NCBI GenBank assembly: GCA_934096105.1
Contig: CAKOLH010000004.1
Location: 12,219-76,218, forward strand
Direction of reading: 5' to 3'
Length of the DNA stretch: 64,000 nucleotides
Origin: an uncultured Bacilli bacterium
Lineage (GTDB): Bacteria; Bacillota_I; Bacilli_A; RF39; UBA660
The notes under the pieces are model-generated. The model had not been told where the DNA came from. It worked only from the letters and a program-made list of their open reading frames with translations, and ran no database searches. Below are positions 15,282-25,242 of this stretch, one piece after another (the stretch's first letter is position 1; each line of letters opens with the position of its first letter). The position numbers and the translations under genes were made by a program.

Positions 15282-17048
15282 ATGTGTGGCATCGTAGGCT
15301 ATGCAGGAAATAAAAAAGCATTAAATAAAATACTTACTGGTTTAAAATCTTTAGAATATAGAGGATATGATTCAGCGGGTATTGCATATATTAAGGATGG
15401 TAAAATCGAGATAATTAAAAAGGCTGGTCCTATTAAGAATCTTGAAGAATATATAGATTATAATGAGGATATTAATATAGGAGTATCACATACAAGATGG
15501 GCTACTCATGGAGAAGCTAATGATACAAATGCTCATCCTCATAGACAAGGTAAAATAACATTAGTTCATAATGGTATTATTGAAAATTATGATGAATTAA
15601 AGAAAGGATTATTAGAAAAGGGTTATACATTTGAAACTGGTACTGATACTGAAGTAGCTACTGCGGTTATAGATGATATCTATAATGAAGAAAAAGATAT
15701 GATTAAAGTACTAAACAAAATTACTTATATTTTTAAAGGTAGTTATGCTTTTAATATTATAAATGATGATTATAAAGATGTTATCTTTGGTATTAGAAAG
15801 GACAGCCCTTTAATTGTTGGTATTGGAGATAATGAAAATATTCTTGCTAGTGATATACCCGCTATTGTACATATAACTAATAAGTATGTAGTTCTTGATA
15901 ATTATGATGTTGTATATTTAACTAAAAATGAAGTTAAATATTATGATAGAGAAGGAAATGAGATAGCAAAAGAAATTAAAGTTTTTCCTTTAGAAAAAGA
16001 AACAATTAGTAAGAATGGTTATGATCATTTTATGTTAAAAGAAATTAATGAAGAGCCTGAACTTGTAAAGAAATTACTTAATTTATATACTGAAAATAAC
16101 AAAGTAAAAGATATTTTTGATATAAAAAAGTATAAGAGTATTGATATTGTTGCCTGTGGTAGTGCTTCTTTTGCTGGACAACTTGGTAAATATTATATTG
16201 AGAAATTTGCTAATATTAAAGTTAATGTATATTTTGCATCAGAATATAGATATCAAACTAATTTCTTTGATAAAGATACTTTAGTTATATTAATTTCACA
16301 ATCAGGTGAGACTGCTGATACATTAGCATCACTAAAATTAGCTAAAGAAAATAATATTGATACTTTGGCTATAGTAAATAGGCATGAGTCTTCAATTGCA
16401 AGAGAAGCTAAATATGTTATATATACTGAGGCTGGTATTGAAGTAGCAGTAGCTACTACTAAGGCATATTTAGCACAAGTATTAATACTATTATTCTTAG
16501 CTATTAAAGGTAGTAATATTGAGGAAGAAACTATTAATAGTCTAAAACTACTTCCTAATATATTTACTAAATATATTAATGAATATGACTATGAAGAAAT
16601 ATCTAAAATATTAGTTGATAAGACAAATATTTTCTATTTGGGTAGATTAGTTGACTATTATTTAGCTATGGAAGGTAGTCTTAAATTAAAGGAAATATCT
16701 TATATACATAGTGAAGCTTTTCAAGCAGGAGAGCTAAAACATGGTAGTATATCTTTAATAGATAAAGACTTTGGTGTAATAGCGGTAGTTACTGATAAAG
16801 AAATTAGTGAAAAAACTATTAGTAATCTAAAAGAGGTAGAATCACGTGGAGCGAATATTGTTACTATTACTAATATTAAAGATGATGATTTTTCTAAATA
16901 TAAAATATTATTAGATGATTATAATGAGGTTTTGAATCCATTAATGGCAATAATACCTATGCAATTACTTGCCTATAATGTTGCTAAATTAAAAGGCTGT
17001 GATATTGATAAGCCTAGAAATCTTGCTAAATCTGTAACTGTAGAATAA
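15282..17048 (+). CDS. glmS: Glutamine-fructose-6-phosphate aminotransferase (isomerizing)
   Basis: Makes glucosamine-6-phosphate from fructose-6-phosphate and Gln, the first step to UDP-GlcNAc and the cell wall. The N-terminal class II glutaminase domain has the nucleophile Cys2 (MCGIVGYAG), with SHTRWATHG and HNGIIENYDEL. Two SIS domains follow, with ACGSASFAG, SQSGETADTLA and the C-terminal PRNLAKSVTVE. 588 residues, full length. An AGGAGG precedes the ATG. Regulation is expected through the ribozyme-like leader upstream. Confidence 0.97.
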   Translation: MCGIVGYAGNKKALNKILTGLKSLEYRGYDSAGIAYIKDGKIEIIKKAGPIKNLEEYIDYNEDINIGVSHTRWATHGEANDTNAHPHRQGKITLVHNGIIENYDELKKGLLEKGYTFETGTDTEVATAVIDDIYNEEKDMIKVLNKITYIFKGSYAFNIINDDYKDVIFGIRKDSPLIVGIGDNENILASDIPAIVHITNKYVVLDNYDVVYLTKNEVKYYDREGNEIAKEIKVFPLEKETISKNGYDHFMLKEINEEPELVKKLLNLYTENNKVKDIFDIKKYKSIDIVACGSASFAGQLGKYYIEKFANIKVNVYFASEYRYQTNFFDKDTLVILISQSGETADTLASLKLAKENNIDTLAIVNRHESSIAREAKYVIYTEAGIEVAVATTKAYLAQVLILLFLAIKGSNIEEETINSLKLLPNIFTKYINEYDYEEISKILVDKTNIFYLGRLVDYYLAMEGSLKLKEISYIHSEAFQAGELKHGSISLIDKDFGVIAVVTDKEISEKTISNLKEVESRGANIVTITNIKDDDFSKYKILLDDYNEVLNPLMAIIPMQLLAYNVAKLKGCDIDKPRNLAKSVTVE

Positions 17049-17050
17049 TA

Positions 17051-17075
17051 AACAGACTAATTTGGTCTGTTTTTT
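17051..17075 (+). terminator. Intrinsic terminator after glmS
   Basis: AACAGAC/GTCTGTT stem, 7-base loop, then a T run. Confidence 0.9.
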
Positions 17076-17139
17076 CTATGTAAGTATGAGTGATATCTAA
17101 AATTATAATTGGCACATTGTAAACTAAAAGTAAACAATA

Positions 17140-17168
17140 TTGATTTATTATTTATAGTATGTTATTAT
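17140..17168 (+). promoter_or_regulatory. Probable promoter of thyA-folA-tmk
   Basis: TTGATT (17140-17145), 17 bases, TATTAT (17163-17168), 33 bases before the thyA start codon. Confidence 0.55.
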
Positions 17169-17200
17169 TAATTTAGTGATAATCAGGAGGGAATAATATT

Positions 17201-18364
17201 ATGACTTATTTTGATGAAGAATACGTTAAACTATTAAAGAGAATATTACATGAGGGGGAAGAAGTAGAAAATAGAACTGGTATTAATACTATTAGATTAC
17301 CAGAACATTATTTTAAGTTTGATTTAAGAGACGAATATCCTATTTTATCTACTAAACAAACATTTTATAAAAATGCTATATTAGAAATGCTATGGATATG
17401 GCAAGCAAGTTCTAACGATGTGGAATGGTTACATGAGAGAAATGTTAAGATATGGGATGAGTGGATGATAGATGATGATGGTATATATAGAATATATGAA
17501 CCAAATACAAAAGATTATAATCCCGATAAAGAGGTAACTGTTATTGATCCACTTAGTGTACCACTTAGTGATCCGTTTGGTGAATATACTACTTTTGAGC
17601 CTAAATATAATAACGAAGGTAAAGCAATGACCGCAAAAAGTAGAATACCTGGTAAAAATATTAAGGCTGCTAAATGGTATGGAAAAGAATATGCTGGTAC
17701 TATAGGTACTGCTTATGGTTATATTACTAAAAGATATGATATGGCAAGGTCTTTAATTAATTCTATTAAAAATTGTCCTACCGCCAGAAGAAAAGTCTTT
17801 AGTTTATGGCAAAATGAATTCTTAAGAACAGCAGTTCTTCCATCTTGCGTTTGGAGTACTGAATGGAATATATATAAAGATACATTAAACTTAGAAGTAC
17901 ATCAAAGAAGCTGTGATGTACCATTAGGGCTTCCATTTAATGTAACACAATATGCAACATTATTAAAGATGATTGCCCAAGTAACAGATTTGGAGCCTGG
18001 TTTTGTATCTTATTCTATTAATGAACCACATATTTATGTAAATCAATTAGATGGTATCAAAGAGCAACTAAGAAGAGCGGAAACTTATGAATATTTAAAA
18101 GATAAAAGTGAATTAGAATTGTTATGCGAAGAAAGAGGTAATCTACTTCAAATGAAACATTTAGATAAAGAAAGTGAAAAGTATAAAGTATTAGATTCAG
18201 ATAATAAAATAATTGATATGATACTAAATCCTAGTACTCCAGAACTTATTCTTAATAAAGAAGTTACTGATTTCTTTGATTTTGATAATTCAAAAGAACT
18301 AAATGATGTTAAACTAGTTAAATATAAGCATATGGGTAAGATACCAATGCCTATAGCACAATAA
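17201..18364 (+). CDS. thyA: Thymidylate synthase
   Basis: Methylates dUMP to dTMP using 5,10-methylene-tetrahydrofolate. The catalytic Cys216 lies in LPSCVWSTEW. Also seen are NRTGI near the amino end, the dUMP-binding HQRSCDVPLGLPFN, and EPHIYVNQ. At 387 residues it is longer than the E. coli type; the extra length is in the middle (about 90-160, acidic) and before the carboxy end. AGGAGGG precedes the ATG. First gene of a three-gene dTMP operon with folA, which regenerates the folate, and tmk. Confidence 0.95.
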   Translation: MTYFDEEYVKLLKRILHEGEEVENRTGINTIRLPEHYFKFDLRDEYPILSTKQTFYKNAILEMLWIWQASSNDVEWLHERNVKIWDEWMIDDDGIYRIYEPNTKDYNPDKEVTVIDPLSVPLSDPFGEYTTFEPKYNNEGKAMTAKSRIPGKNIKAAKWYGKEYAGTIGTAYGYITKRYDMARSLINSIKNCPTARRKVFSLWQNEFLRTAVLPSCVWSTEWNIYKDTLNLEVHQRSCDVPLGLPFNVTQYATLLKMIAQVTDLEPGFVSYSINEPHIYVNQLDGIKEQLRRAETYEYLKDKSELELLCEERGNLLQMKHLDKESEKYKVLDSDNKIIDMILNPSTPELILNKEVTDFFDFDNSKELNDVKLVKYKHMGKIPMPIAQ

Positions 18365-18376
18365 GGGGGAATGTAT

Positions 18377-18871
18377 ATGAAAAATTTAGCTTTAATTGCT
18401 GCGGTTGGTTATAATAATGAGCTAGGACTTGATAATAGATTATTATGGTATATACCTGAAGATTTAGCCTTTTATAAAAAGATGACTATGGGTAAAAATA
18501 TTATTATGGGTAGAAATACTTTTGAAAGTATGCCAGTAAATGCTCTTAAAGGAAGAAATCCAATAGTGTTAAGCAGCAAAAATATAGATAGATATGCTGA
18601 TGTTATTTGTTATAATAATGTTGAAGACTTATTAAATATGATAAAAAATAGTTCTGAAGATTTTATGGTAGTTGGAGGAGCAAAGGTATATGAGGAGTTT
18701 TTACCTTATGTAGATGTTATGTATCTAACAGAAATATATGAAAATTTTGTTGCAGATGCTTATTTTCCATATGTCGACTTTAGAGAGTGGGATAATATTA
18801 AATTAGCAACTTATATGGATGAAGTTATTCCTTATGAGAGAAATGTATATATGAGAAAGAAGATGAAATAA
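18377..18871 (+). CDS. folA: Dihydrofolate reductase
   Basis: Reduces the dihydrofolate released by thymidylate synthase. Visible: ALIAAVGYNNELGLDNRLLW (substrate loop), PEDLAFYKKMTMGKNIIMGR and the VVGGAKVYEEFLP NADPH motif. Two ATGs are in frame. The one at 18377 is 7 bases from the AAGGGGG site and is preferred over 18371, which would touch it. About 164 residues. The stop overlaps the tmk start (TAATG). Confidence 0.94.
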   Translation: MKNLALIAAVGYNNELGLDNRLLWYIPEDLAFYKKMTMGKNIIMGRNTFESMPVNALKGRNPIVLSSKNIDRYADVICYNNVEDLLNMIKNSSEDFMVVGGAKVYEEFLPYVDVMYLTEIYENFVADAYFPYVDFREWDNIKLATYMDEVIPYERNVYMRKKMK

Positions 18872-19545
18872 TGGGTAAATTAATTGTAATTGAAGGTTCT
18901 TGTGATGGAGTAGGAAAAAGTACTCAATATAAACTACTTATAGATAGATTGATTAACGAAAAGGAATATGATATTACTTCACATCATTTTCCTAGTTATG
19001 GAACATATCAGGGTAGACCAGTGGAAGAATATCTTAAAGGTAATTATGGTAATCATTCGGAATTATCACCTTACTTTGTAAATAGTTTATATGCTCAGGA
19101 TAGAGCGATTACTTGGATTACAGGATTAAAAAATGAATATGACAAAGGTAATTTAATAATATTGGATAGATATACTACTTCTTCTTTAATATATCAATCT
19201 TCAAGTATAGAAGATGATAAAGAAAGAGAGAAATTTATAGATTATGTTTATGACTATGAGTATCATAAACTTGGTATACCTGAACCAGACTTAGTAATTT
19301 TTCTTCATGCTCCATTTGAAATAACTAGAAGTTTAAAAGATAAAAGAAAAGATAATGATGGTATTAAAAATGATATTCATGAAAGAGATTTGGAATTTAT
19401 GAAAAAGGTATCAGATACTTCAATATATATTGCTAAAAAATATAATTGGGATTTTATTGAATGTACTGATGGTACTAATATGCGTAGTATTGAGAATATA
19501 CATAATGATGTATACAGTTTAGTTAAAAGAAAAATAATAAAATAA
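18871..19545 (+). CDS. tmk: Thymidylate kinase
   Basis: Phosphorylates dTMP to dTDP, completing the pathway begun by thyA. The P-loop GSCDGVGKST (residues 9-18) is followed by a DRYTTSSL segment (the family DRY motif) and a lid region KDKRKDNDGI. 224 residues. The first P-loop residues (SCDG) differ from the common EGxDGxGKST, and the sequence is closer to eukaryotic/viral-type thymidylate kinases. Coupled to folA by a one-base overlap. A terminator follows. Confidence 0.88.
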   Translation: MGKLIVIEGSCDGVGKSTQYKLLIDRLINEKEYDITSHHFPSYGTYQGRPVEEYLKGNYGNHSELSPYFVNSLYAQDRAITWITGLKNEYDKGNLIILDRYTTSSLIYQSSSIEDDKEREKFIDYVYDYEYHKLGIPEPDLVIFLHAPFEITRSLKDKRKDNDGIKNDIHERDLEFMKKVSDTSIYIAKKYNWDFIECTDGTNMRSIENIHNDVYSLVKRKIIK

Positions 19546-19548
19546 TTA

Positions 19549-19575
19549 GAAAGGTATGACTAATATCTTTCTTTT
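19549..19575 (+). terminator. Intrinsic terminator after tmk
   Basis: GAAAGGTAT/ATATCTTTC stem, loop GACTA, followed by TTTT. A near-identical terminator follows the surface protein at 36871. Confidence 0.8.
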
Positions 19576-19581
19576 AATATA

Positions 19582-19663
19582 TAGTTATGGCTTATATATA
19601 ATAGATGTTATATTATTAGACTATAGGCTAATAATAACACTTTAATACCTTAGAATTAAAGTG
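19582..19663 (+). repeat. Double-hairpin element with core
   Basis: Core TATGGCTTATATATAATAGA, hairpin 1 TTATTAG/CTAATAA with apex ACTATAGG, hairpin 2 CACTTTAAT/ATTAAAGTG. Lies between the tmk terminator and fmt. Confidence 0.8.
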
Positions 19664-19719
19664 AATAAAATAGTTGAAAAATAAGATAAAATACTATATA
19701 ATTAAATTGGTGATATAAA

Positions 19720-20664
19720 TTGATAAATAAAGATATAAAGATAATATTTATGGGTACCCCTTCTTTTGCAGTACCAATATTAGAAGAATTAATAAATAAA
19801 TATAATGTAATAATGGTTGTATCACAACCAGATAAAGAAAAAGATAGAAAAGGTAATATAATATACTCTCCTTGTAAAGAACTAGCTATTAAGAATAATA
19901 TAGAAGTGTATCAACCTATTAAGATAAGGGAGGAATATCAATATATACTAGATAAGAAACCAGATATTATTATAACTGCCGCCTACGGACAAATTATACC
20001 AAGTGAAATACTAGACTATCCTAAGTATGGCTGTATTAATGTTCATGGCTCTTTACTTCCCAAGTTAAGAGGGGGTGCTCCTATCCATCATGCTATAATT
20101 AATGGTGATAAAGAAGCAGGAGTAACTATTATGTATATGGATAAGAAGATGGATAGTGGTGATATAATCAGTCAAAGAAGTATAAATATAGATGATAACA
20201 TGATATTAGATGATTTATATTATAAATTATCTATATTAGGTAGAGACTTGCTTATGGAAACACTACCAAGTATCTTAAATGGTACTAATAATAGAATAAA
20301 ACAAAATGAAGAAGAAGTAACTTTCGGACTAAATATTACTAAAGAGGAAGAACTAATTAACTTTAATGATAGTGTAAGTAATGTTCATAATAAAATAAGA
20401 GGATTATCTAGTATACCAGGAGCTTATGCTATATTAAATAATAAGAGAATGAAAATATATTTATCAGAAAAAACAAATAATATATCTAAAGAAAAACCTG
20501 GTACTATTACTGATATAAATAAAAATGGAATAACAGTTAGTACTAAAGATTATGATATAATACTAAAGAATATCAAATTAGAAGGAAAGAATAGATGTGA
20601 TGTAAAAGACTTTGTCAATGGTATAAAGAAAGAAAACTTTATCGGAGGTATATTTAATGAGTAA
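19720..20664 (+). CDS. fmt: Methionyl-tRNA formyltransferase
   Basis: Formylates Met-tRNA(fMet) for initiation. Visible: IIFMGTPSFAVPILEEL at the amino end, the formyl-folate site with NVHGSLLPKLRGGAPIHHAI (family HxSLLPxxRG-APIxxAI), and the C-terminal OB-type domain with GLSSIPGAYA. 314 residues. Starts with TTG, 6 bases after TTGGTGA; no ATG fits the homologous start. Usual partner def is not adjacent. Confidence 0.95.
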   Translation: MINKDIKIIFMGTPSFAVPILEELINKYNVIMVVSQPDKEKDRKGNIIYSPCKELAIKNNIEVYQPIKIREEYQYILDKKPDIIITAAYGQIIPSEILDYPKYGCINVHGSLLPKLRGGAPIHHAIINGDKEAGVTIMYMDKKMDSGDIISQRSINIDDNMILDDLYYKLSILGRDLLMETLPSILNGTNNRIKQNEEEVTFGLNITKEEELINFNDSVSNVHNKIRGLSSIPGAYAILNNKRMKIYLSEKTNNISKEKPGTITDINKNGITVSTKDYDIILKNIKLEGKNRCDVKDFVNGIKKENFIGGIFNE

Positions 20665-21349
20665 AGAAAAAGAAAAAGAAGAAGTAAACAAAGAACCTAG
20701 TAAATTTGATAAATTAAAAGAAATGTGGAAAGATAAAAAAGGTAGAGCAAAAATTAAACTATGTCTATATCTTATTTTCTTCGTAGGAGTAATTATCTTT
20801 GCTAGAGTACTTGGTTATCAAAATTCTAAAGCAACTCATAATGGTAATGTAAATAATAATAGTTTTATTTATACTTTAAAAGATAATTATGAGTATGATA
20901 TAAATATAGAAAAAGATAATAATAAATATAATTATCACGGAAGAAAACTAGGACTAAATGAAAGTATTAAAGTAAAAGATGATGATAAAGAAGAATACTA
21001 TTATGTTATGAATAATAAATATTATTCACTAGATAATAAAGGTAATTATATATTATCCACGAGTGAAGAAGTATTTCCTTATATAAATTATAAATTTATG
21101 AATATTAATTTTATCAAAGAATTAATAGAAAACTCTATCAAAGAAGAAAATATATATAAAGTAAAATTATCTACTTTAGTACTTAACAATACTTCTGATA
21201 ATTATATTACAATAGAAATAAATGAAGATACTAAAACTATTACTATAGATTATACAGAACTATTTAAAATAGATGACTCTTCTATTAACAAAGTATTAGT
21301 TACTATGACATATAGTAATATTAATCAAATACTATCACTTGAAGAATAA
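20657..21349 (+). CDS. Single-pass membrane protein, unknown function
   Basis: 230 residues, not recognised. A Lys/Glu-rich cytosolic amino end (about 1-33) is followed by one membrane helix (about 34-51, LCLYLIFFVGVIIFARVLG) and an extracellular Asn/Tyr/Lys-rich domain of about 180 residues. No lipobox or sorting signal. Overlaps fmt by 8 bases (RBS GGAGG inside fmt), so it is co-translated. A terminator follows. Confidence 0.7.
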   Translation: MSKEKEKEEVNKEPSKFDKLKEMWKDKKGRAKIKLCLYLIFFVGVIIFARVLGYQNSKATHNGNVNNNSFIYTLKDNYEYDINIEKDNNKYNYHGRKLGLNESIKVKDDDKEEYYYVMNNKYYSLDNKGNYILSTSEEVFPYINYKFMNINFIKELIENSIKEENIYKVKLSTLVLNNTSDNYITIEINEDTKTITIDYTELFKIDDSSINKVLVTMTYSNINQILSLEE

Positions 21350-21375
21350 TTGGATTGTAATATATTATCTACAGA

Positions 21376-21425
21376 AAGCGGATATTAAGACATTTTATGT
21401 CTCCATAGTGGCTATCCGCTTTTTA
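21376..21425 (+). terminator. Intrinsic terminator
   Basis: AAGCGGATA/TATCCGCTT with an inner AGACAT/ATGTCT hairpin, then a T run. Confidence 0.85.
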
Positions 21426-21449
21426 TTATATTTACAATAAACTATAAAT

Positions 21450-21543
21450 TATGCTTATATATAATAGATATGTAGATATATTATTTTGAGACTTAAGGCT
21501 CAAAATAACACTAATAAGACTTACAAAGTAAGGCTTATAGTGA
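21450..21543 (+). repeat. Double-hairpin element with core
   Basis: Core GCTTATATATAATAGATATG, hairpin 1 TTATTTTGAG/CTCAAAATAA with apex ACTTAAGG, hairpin 2 CACTAATAAG/CTTATAGTG with apex ACTTACAAAGTAAGG. This is the cleanest copy in the window. The remaining 70 bases before addB hold no clear feature. Confidence 0.85.
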
Positions 21544-21613
21544 ACATATTAAAATAACTTTGGTAGGGTTTACTTTTCTTTAGTTTTATGCAATAATATA
21601 TCTAGGTGGTATA

Positions 21614-23896
21614 ATGAAAGAATATATAGTATTAGTACCAAATAATATAAAAAATAAAATAATAGAATTATCCAGGATAAAATATTTTAACTATAATATC
21701 AAATTTATGAGTATAGATACATTTATTAAAAGAGTAACATTTGATTATGATGAAAAAACAATATATAGTTTAATGAAAGAATATAATTATAACTATAGTA
21801 CAGCCTTAGTATATTTAGATAATTTATATTATATAAGTAATAAACTAAGTAACAATAAAATGACTAAATTAAAAGAAATAAAAGATTATTTAGATAGTAA
21901 CAATCTACTTATATATGATAAATTATTTAAAGAATATGTTAAAGATAAAGAAATATATATATATGGTTATGACTATATTAATAAATATTATAAAAGTATT
22001 CTAGATAACTATAACTATAAAGTAATAGATTATGAATATAAAAATTATGCTATAAAAGACATATATGAATTTAATTATATAGATGATGAAGTCTTATTTG
22101 TTATAGATAATATATGTGATCTAATTACTAAGAATATTAATATAAGTGAGATAAAACTAATAATATCTAATGAATATAAAGAACCAATATATAGATTATT
22201 TAAAATATATAATATACCAATATCAGTAAAAAATAGAAGCATATATTCTATTAAAGAAGTAAAAAACATATTAAATAATTTAAATAATATTAATGAAGAA
22301 ATAGATAGTATTAATGATACTAGTATTAAAGAAAAGATAGTTAAAGTAATTAATAAATATAGTTTTATTGATAATAAAGAAGAAGTAAAAGAATTAATTG
22401 TTAATGACTTAAAAAATACTTACTTAAATGAAGATAATACCGGTATTAAAATAGTTAGTATTAATGATTATTTTGATGATGATGACTATGTATTTTATTT
22501 AGGATATAATAAAGAAAATATTGTATTATATAAAGATGATGAATATTTTAATGATAAAGAAAAAGTTATATTAGGATATGATACTAGTATAGAATTAAAT
22601 ATAAATAAAAAGATTGAAATAATAAAGAAAATTAATAATATAAAGAATCTTACTATTAGTTATAAACTATTTGATAATAGTGGTAATTATACTAGATGTG
22701 ATCTAATTAATGATATAGATATTATAGATAATTATAAAACTAAATATACTAATTCTAATATGATGAATAAAATTTTCTTAGCTATGAAATTAGATAATTT
22801 AGTTAAATATAATATAAAAGATAAAGATATAGATTTACTATCCTCTAATTACGATATACCATATATGCAGTATGATAATAAATATCATAGTATAGATAAA
22901 GATAAACTATATAAATATTTAAATAATAAACTATTACTTTCTTATACAGCATTAGATAATTATTATAAATGTAAGTTTAAGTATTATTTAAATAATATAT
23001 TAAAAATAAATATTATTAAAGATGATTTTGCTATATTAATAGGTAATGTCTGCCACTACGAACTATTACATATGGATGATATAGATTTTAATTTTAGTAA
23101 TGTCTTTGATGAATACATTAGTAATGAAAGAGAGTTTAGTAAAAGAGAATTATTCTTTCTTAGTAATATTAAAGAAGAATTAGAATTTGTTATAACTACC
23201 ATAAGAAAACAATATACTTATAGTACTTTTGATAAGAATATGAAAGAAAAAGAAGTCTATGTAAATAAAGATAAAAATATTAAAGTTACCTTTATGGGTA
23301 AGATAGATAAAGTACTATATAAAGAAGAAGATGATATTACATATCTTGTAGTAGTTGATTATAAGACAGGAAGCACTAATATTAATCTTAAGAATATGGA
23401 ATATGGACTTGGATTACAACTACCAATATATTTATATTTATCTAGTAAGATGGAACTTAAAGATGTTAAAGTAGTAGGTTTTTATCTTCAGAAACTATTT
23501 AATACTACTTTAGATAATAGTAAAGACTATGATACTGAAAGAGAAAATAACTTAAGACTTGAAGGTTATTCTATAGATGAAGAAAATATATTATCTAAAT
23601 TTGATACTACTTATAATGATTCTAAGTTAATTAAGGGTATGAAGACTACGAGTAAGGGATTTAGTTCTTATAGTAAGGTACTTTCTGAAGAAGAGATAGA
23701 TGATATGCTAGATAATACTGATAAGTTAATTGATAAAGCAATAGATAATATATTAGAGGCTGACTTTGAAATTAATCCAAAGGTAATAAATGGTGAAAAT
23801 GTAAGCTGTAGTTTTTGTGAATATAGAGATATCTGCTACTTAAGAGAGAAAGATAAAGTATATATTAATAAGGAGAGTGAAGATAATGGGGACTAA
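21614..23896 (+). CDS. addB: AddB/RexB-type helicase-nuclease subunit
   Basis: 760 residues. Partner of AddA in double-strand-break resection. The carboxy part has the PD-(D/E)xK nuclease site VVVDYKTGS...QLPIYLYL (about residues 580-615). Four Cys that would hold a 4Fe-4S cluster are present: one in YYKCKFKYYL (about 455) and three in CSFCEYRDIC (about 735-745). This is the AddB/RexB arrangement. The amino two thirds is poorly conserved and very Asn/Lys/Ile-rich, and it is shorter than B. subtilis AddB (about 1,160), so it is the short form with a reduced helicase-like region. addA follows after three small genes. Confidence 0.85.
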   Translation: MKEYIVLVPNNIKNKIIELSRIKYFNYNIKFMSIDTFIKRVTFDYDEKTIYSLMKEYNYNYSTALVYLDNLYYISNKLSNNKMTKLKEIKDYLDSNNLLIYDKLFKEYVKDKEIYIYGYDYINKYYKSILDNYNYKVIDYEYKNYAIKDIYEFNYIDDEVLFVIDNICDLITKNINISEIKLIISNEYKEPIYRLFKIYNIPISVKNRSIYSIKEVKNILNNLNNINEEIDSINDTSIKEKIVKVINKYSFIDNKEEVKELIVNDLKNTYLNEDNTGIKIVSINDYFDDDDYVFYLGYNKENIVLYKDDEYFNDKEKVILGYDTSIELNINKKIEIIKKINNIKNLTISYKLFDNSGNYTRCDLINDIDIIDNYKTKYTNSNMMNKIFLAMKLDNLVKYNIKDKDIDLLSSNYDIPYMQYDNKYHSIDKDKLYKYLNNKLLLSYTALDNYYKCKFKYYLNNILKINIIKDDFAILIGNVCHYELLHMDDIDFNFSNVFDEYISNEREFSKRELFFLSNIKEELEFVITTIRKQYTYSTFDKNMKEKEVYVNKDKNIKVTFMGKIDKVLYKEEDDITYLVVVDYKTGSTNINLKNMEYGLGLQLPIYLYLSSKMELKDVKVVGFYLQKLFNTTLDNSKDYDTERENNLRLEGYSIDEENILSKFDTTYNDSKLIKGMKTTSKGFSSYSKVLSEEEIDDMLDNTDKLIDKAIDNILEADFEINPKVINGENVSCSFCEYRDICYLREKDKVYINKESEDNGD

Positions 23897-24227
23897 ACCT
23901 GTTCTATATATGCCTAGATATTACTGCACGATAATGGAAAGACATTTAAATAGTGAAGATACTATTTATAAAGAAAATGCTATAGTACAATATAATGATG
24001 TAGATAATGAATATTTTTATCCAGGAGATAAAGATAATGGCTATGAAAATATGAGAAATTATGTTATGTGGTTTTATAATCTTTTAGATGGTATAGAAGA
24101 TGAAGAACTTGATAGGAAAGTAAAAAAATATTTCTTAAAAGGAAATATTCCAGATACTGATGGTACTTTATATGTAGATGAGGGTACTCTAATAAAGGTG
24201 AATGATCATGGAATTAGCCGCAAATAA
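23886..24227 (+). CDS. Conserved hypothetical protein inside addB-addA
   Basis: 113 residues from ATG 23886, 11 bases after AAGGAG; GTG 23877 is possible. Not recognised. It opens GTKPVLYMPRYYCTIMERHL and ends acidic, without membrane segments. It overlaps addB by 11 bases and the next gene by about 20, so it is translated as part of the addBA run. No catalytic motif is visible. Confidence 0.6.
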   Translation: MGTKPVLYMPRYYCTIMERHLNSEDTIYKENAIVQYNDVDNEYFYPGDKDNGYENMRNYVMWFYNLLDGIEDEELDRKVKKYFLKGNIPDTDGTLYVDEGTLIKVNDHGISRK

Positions 24228-24924
24228 AGAGTTGTATCAGGTATATGCTTCAAGCTGTTTTGATAAAATAATGCCAGAATTATCTGCTTACTTAGATAAG
24301 GGTATTATAAGTGTTATGAATTTCTTTGACTTAGAACATATAAGTAAACTAAAGATATATTTATATGATGACGCTGAAGAGTATCAAAAGTTATTTAAAG
24401 CACTATATCCTCCAAATGGGATTGCAGGCTGTTTTGGATATGAAGATGTTAAAATATATGCTGATTTAAACAAAATAGAAAGATATAGACTATTTACCTG
24501 TATACTTCATGAACTTACTCATGTAGTTTATAGAAACTACATTCAAGAAAAAGGAATAAATAACCGAATAGTATGGTTTGATGAAGGACTAGCTAGTTTT
24601 CTATCAGGAGAGAAAAATGCTCTTCTTGATAATGATAAGTTAAAAGAGTTTGTTGAGACAAGAATTAATAGTGAAGGAAAAGAAATACCAAAGATATCTT
24701 ATCTGCATAAACATGGTGCTAATTATGGCGAGTTTGTAGATACTAAAACTAATAAATATAATGGCTATGACTGGTCTTATTTAATGATAAGATATTTAAT
24801 AGAAACACTAAGTAAGAAAGAACTTAATGAGTTAATGAGAAGCAAACAAAATATTTTAGATATAGAAGATACTATAACTAATGATACTTATAATTATTTT
24901 ACTAAGAAAGTAAAAACAAAGTAG
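24208..24924 (+). CDS. Putative zinc metallopeptidase (HELTH) inside addB-addA
   Basis: 238 residues from ATG 24208, 7 bases after AAAGGTG. The motif CILHELTHVVYRN (about residue 97), followed 25-30 residues later by WFDEGLASFLSGE, is the gluzincin pattern HExxH...E with the second Glu in a NEG/DEGLA motif. An active thermolysin-like fold is therefore likely. No signal peptide, so the substrate is probably cytosolic. Encoded in tight overlap between addB and addA; a role in DNA repair is not shown. Confidence 0.65.
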   Translation: MELAANKELYQVYASSCFDKIMPELSAYLDKGIISVMNFFDLEHISKLKIYLYDDAEEYQKLFKALYPPNGIAGCFGYEDVKIYADLNKIERYRLFTCILHELTHVVYRNYIQEKGINNRIVWFDEGLASFLSGEKNALLDNDKLKEFVETRINSEGKEIPKISYLHKHGANYGEFVDTKTNKYNGYDWSYLMIRYLIETLSKKELNELMRSKQNILDIEDTITNDTYNYFTKKVKTK

Positions 24925-24933
24925 GAGGGTTTT

Positions 24934-25242
24934 ATGAATACTTATATTTTTGATAATAATCAAGATAAAATTAATGAAAAAATTCAAATGATTTTTGTAG
25001 GAGAGGATACTATATTTGATAAAGAAATTGGTAATATGTATAACTTATATGATTACTTTAGAGATAATAGTTTTAATAGTGATAAAATATTATTTTGTAA
25101 CTTTACTGGTAATCAATTAGAAAAACTTATCATTTATATTTCTAAGTATAAATGTATAGATACTATTCTTGGTTATAATAGTATGATTATCAGTAATAAA
25201 AAGAAAATAAGAGGTTTAAATTATGCCAAAATGGACAGATGA
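24934..25242 (+). CDS. Hypothetical protein before addA
   Basis: 102 residues, acidic amino part and basic end (SNKKKIRG). Not recognised. A GGAGGG site precedes the ATG. The end overlaps the addA start by 20 bases, so it is likely translationally coupled to AddA. No motif seen. Confidence 0.55.
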   Translation: MNTYIFDNNQDKINEKIQMIFVGEDTIFDKEIGNMYNLYDYFRDNSFNSDKILFCNFTGNQLEKLIIYISKYKCIDTILGYNSMIISNKKKIRGLNYAKMDR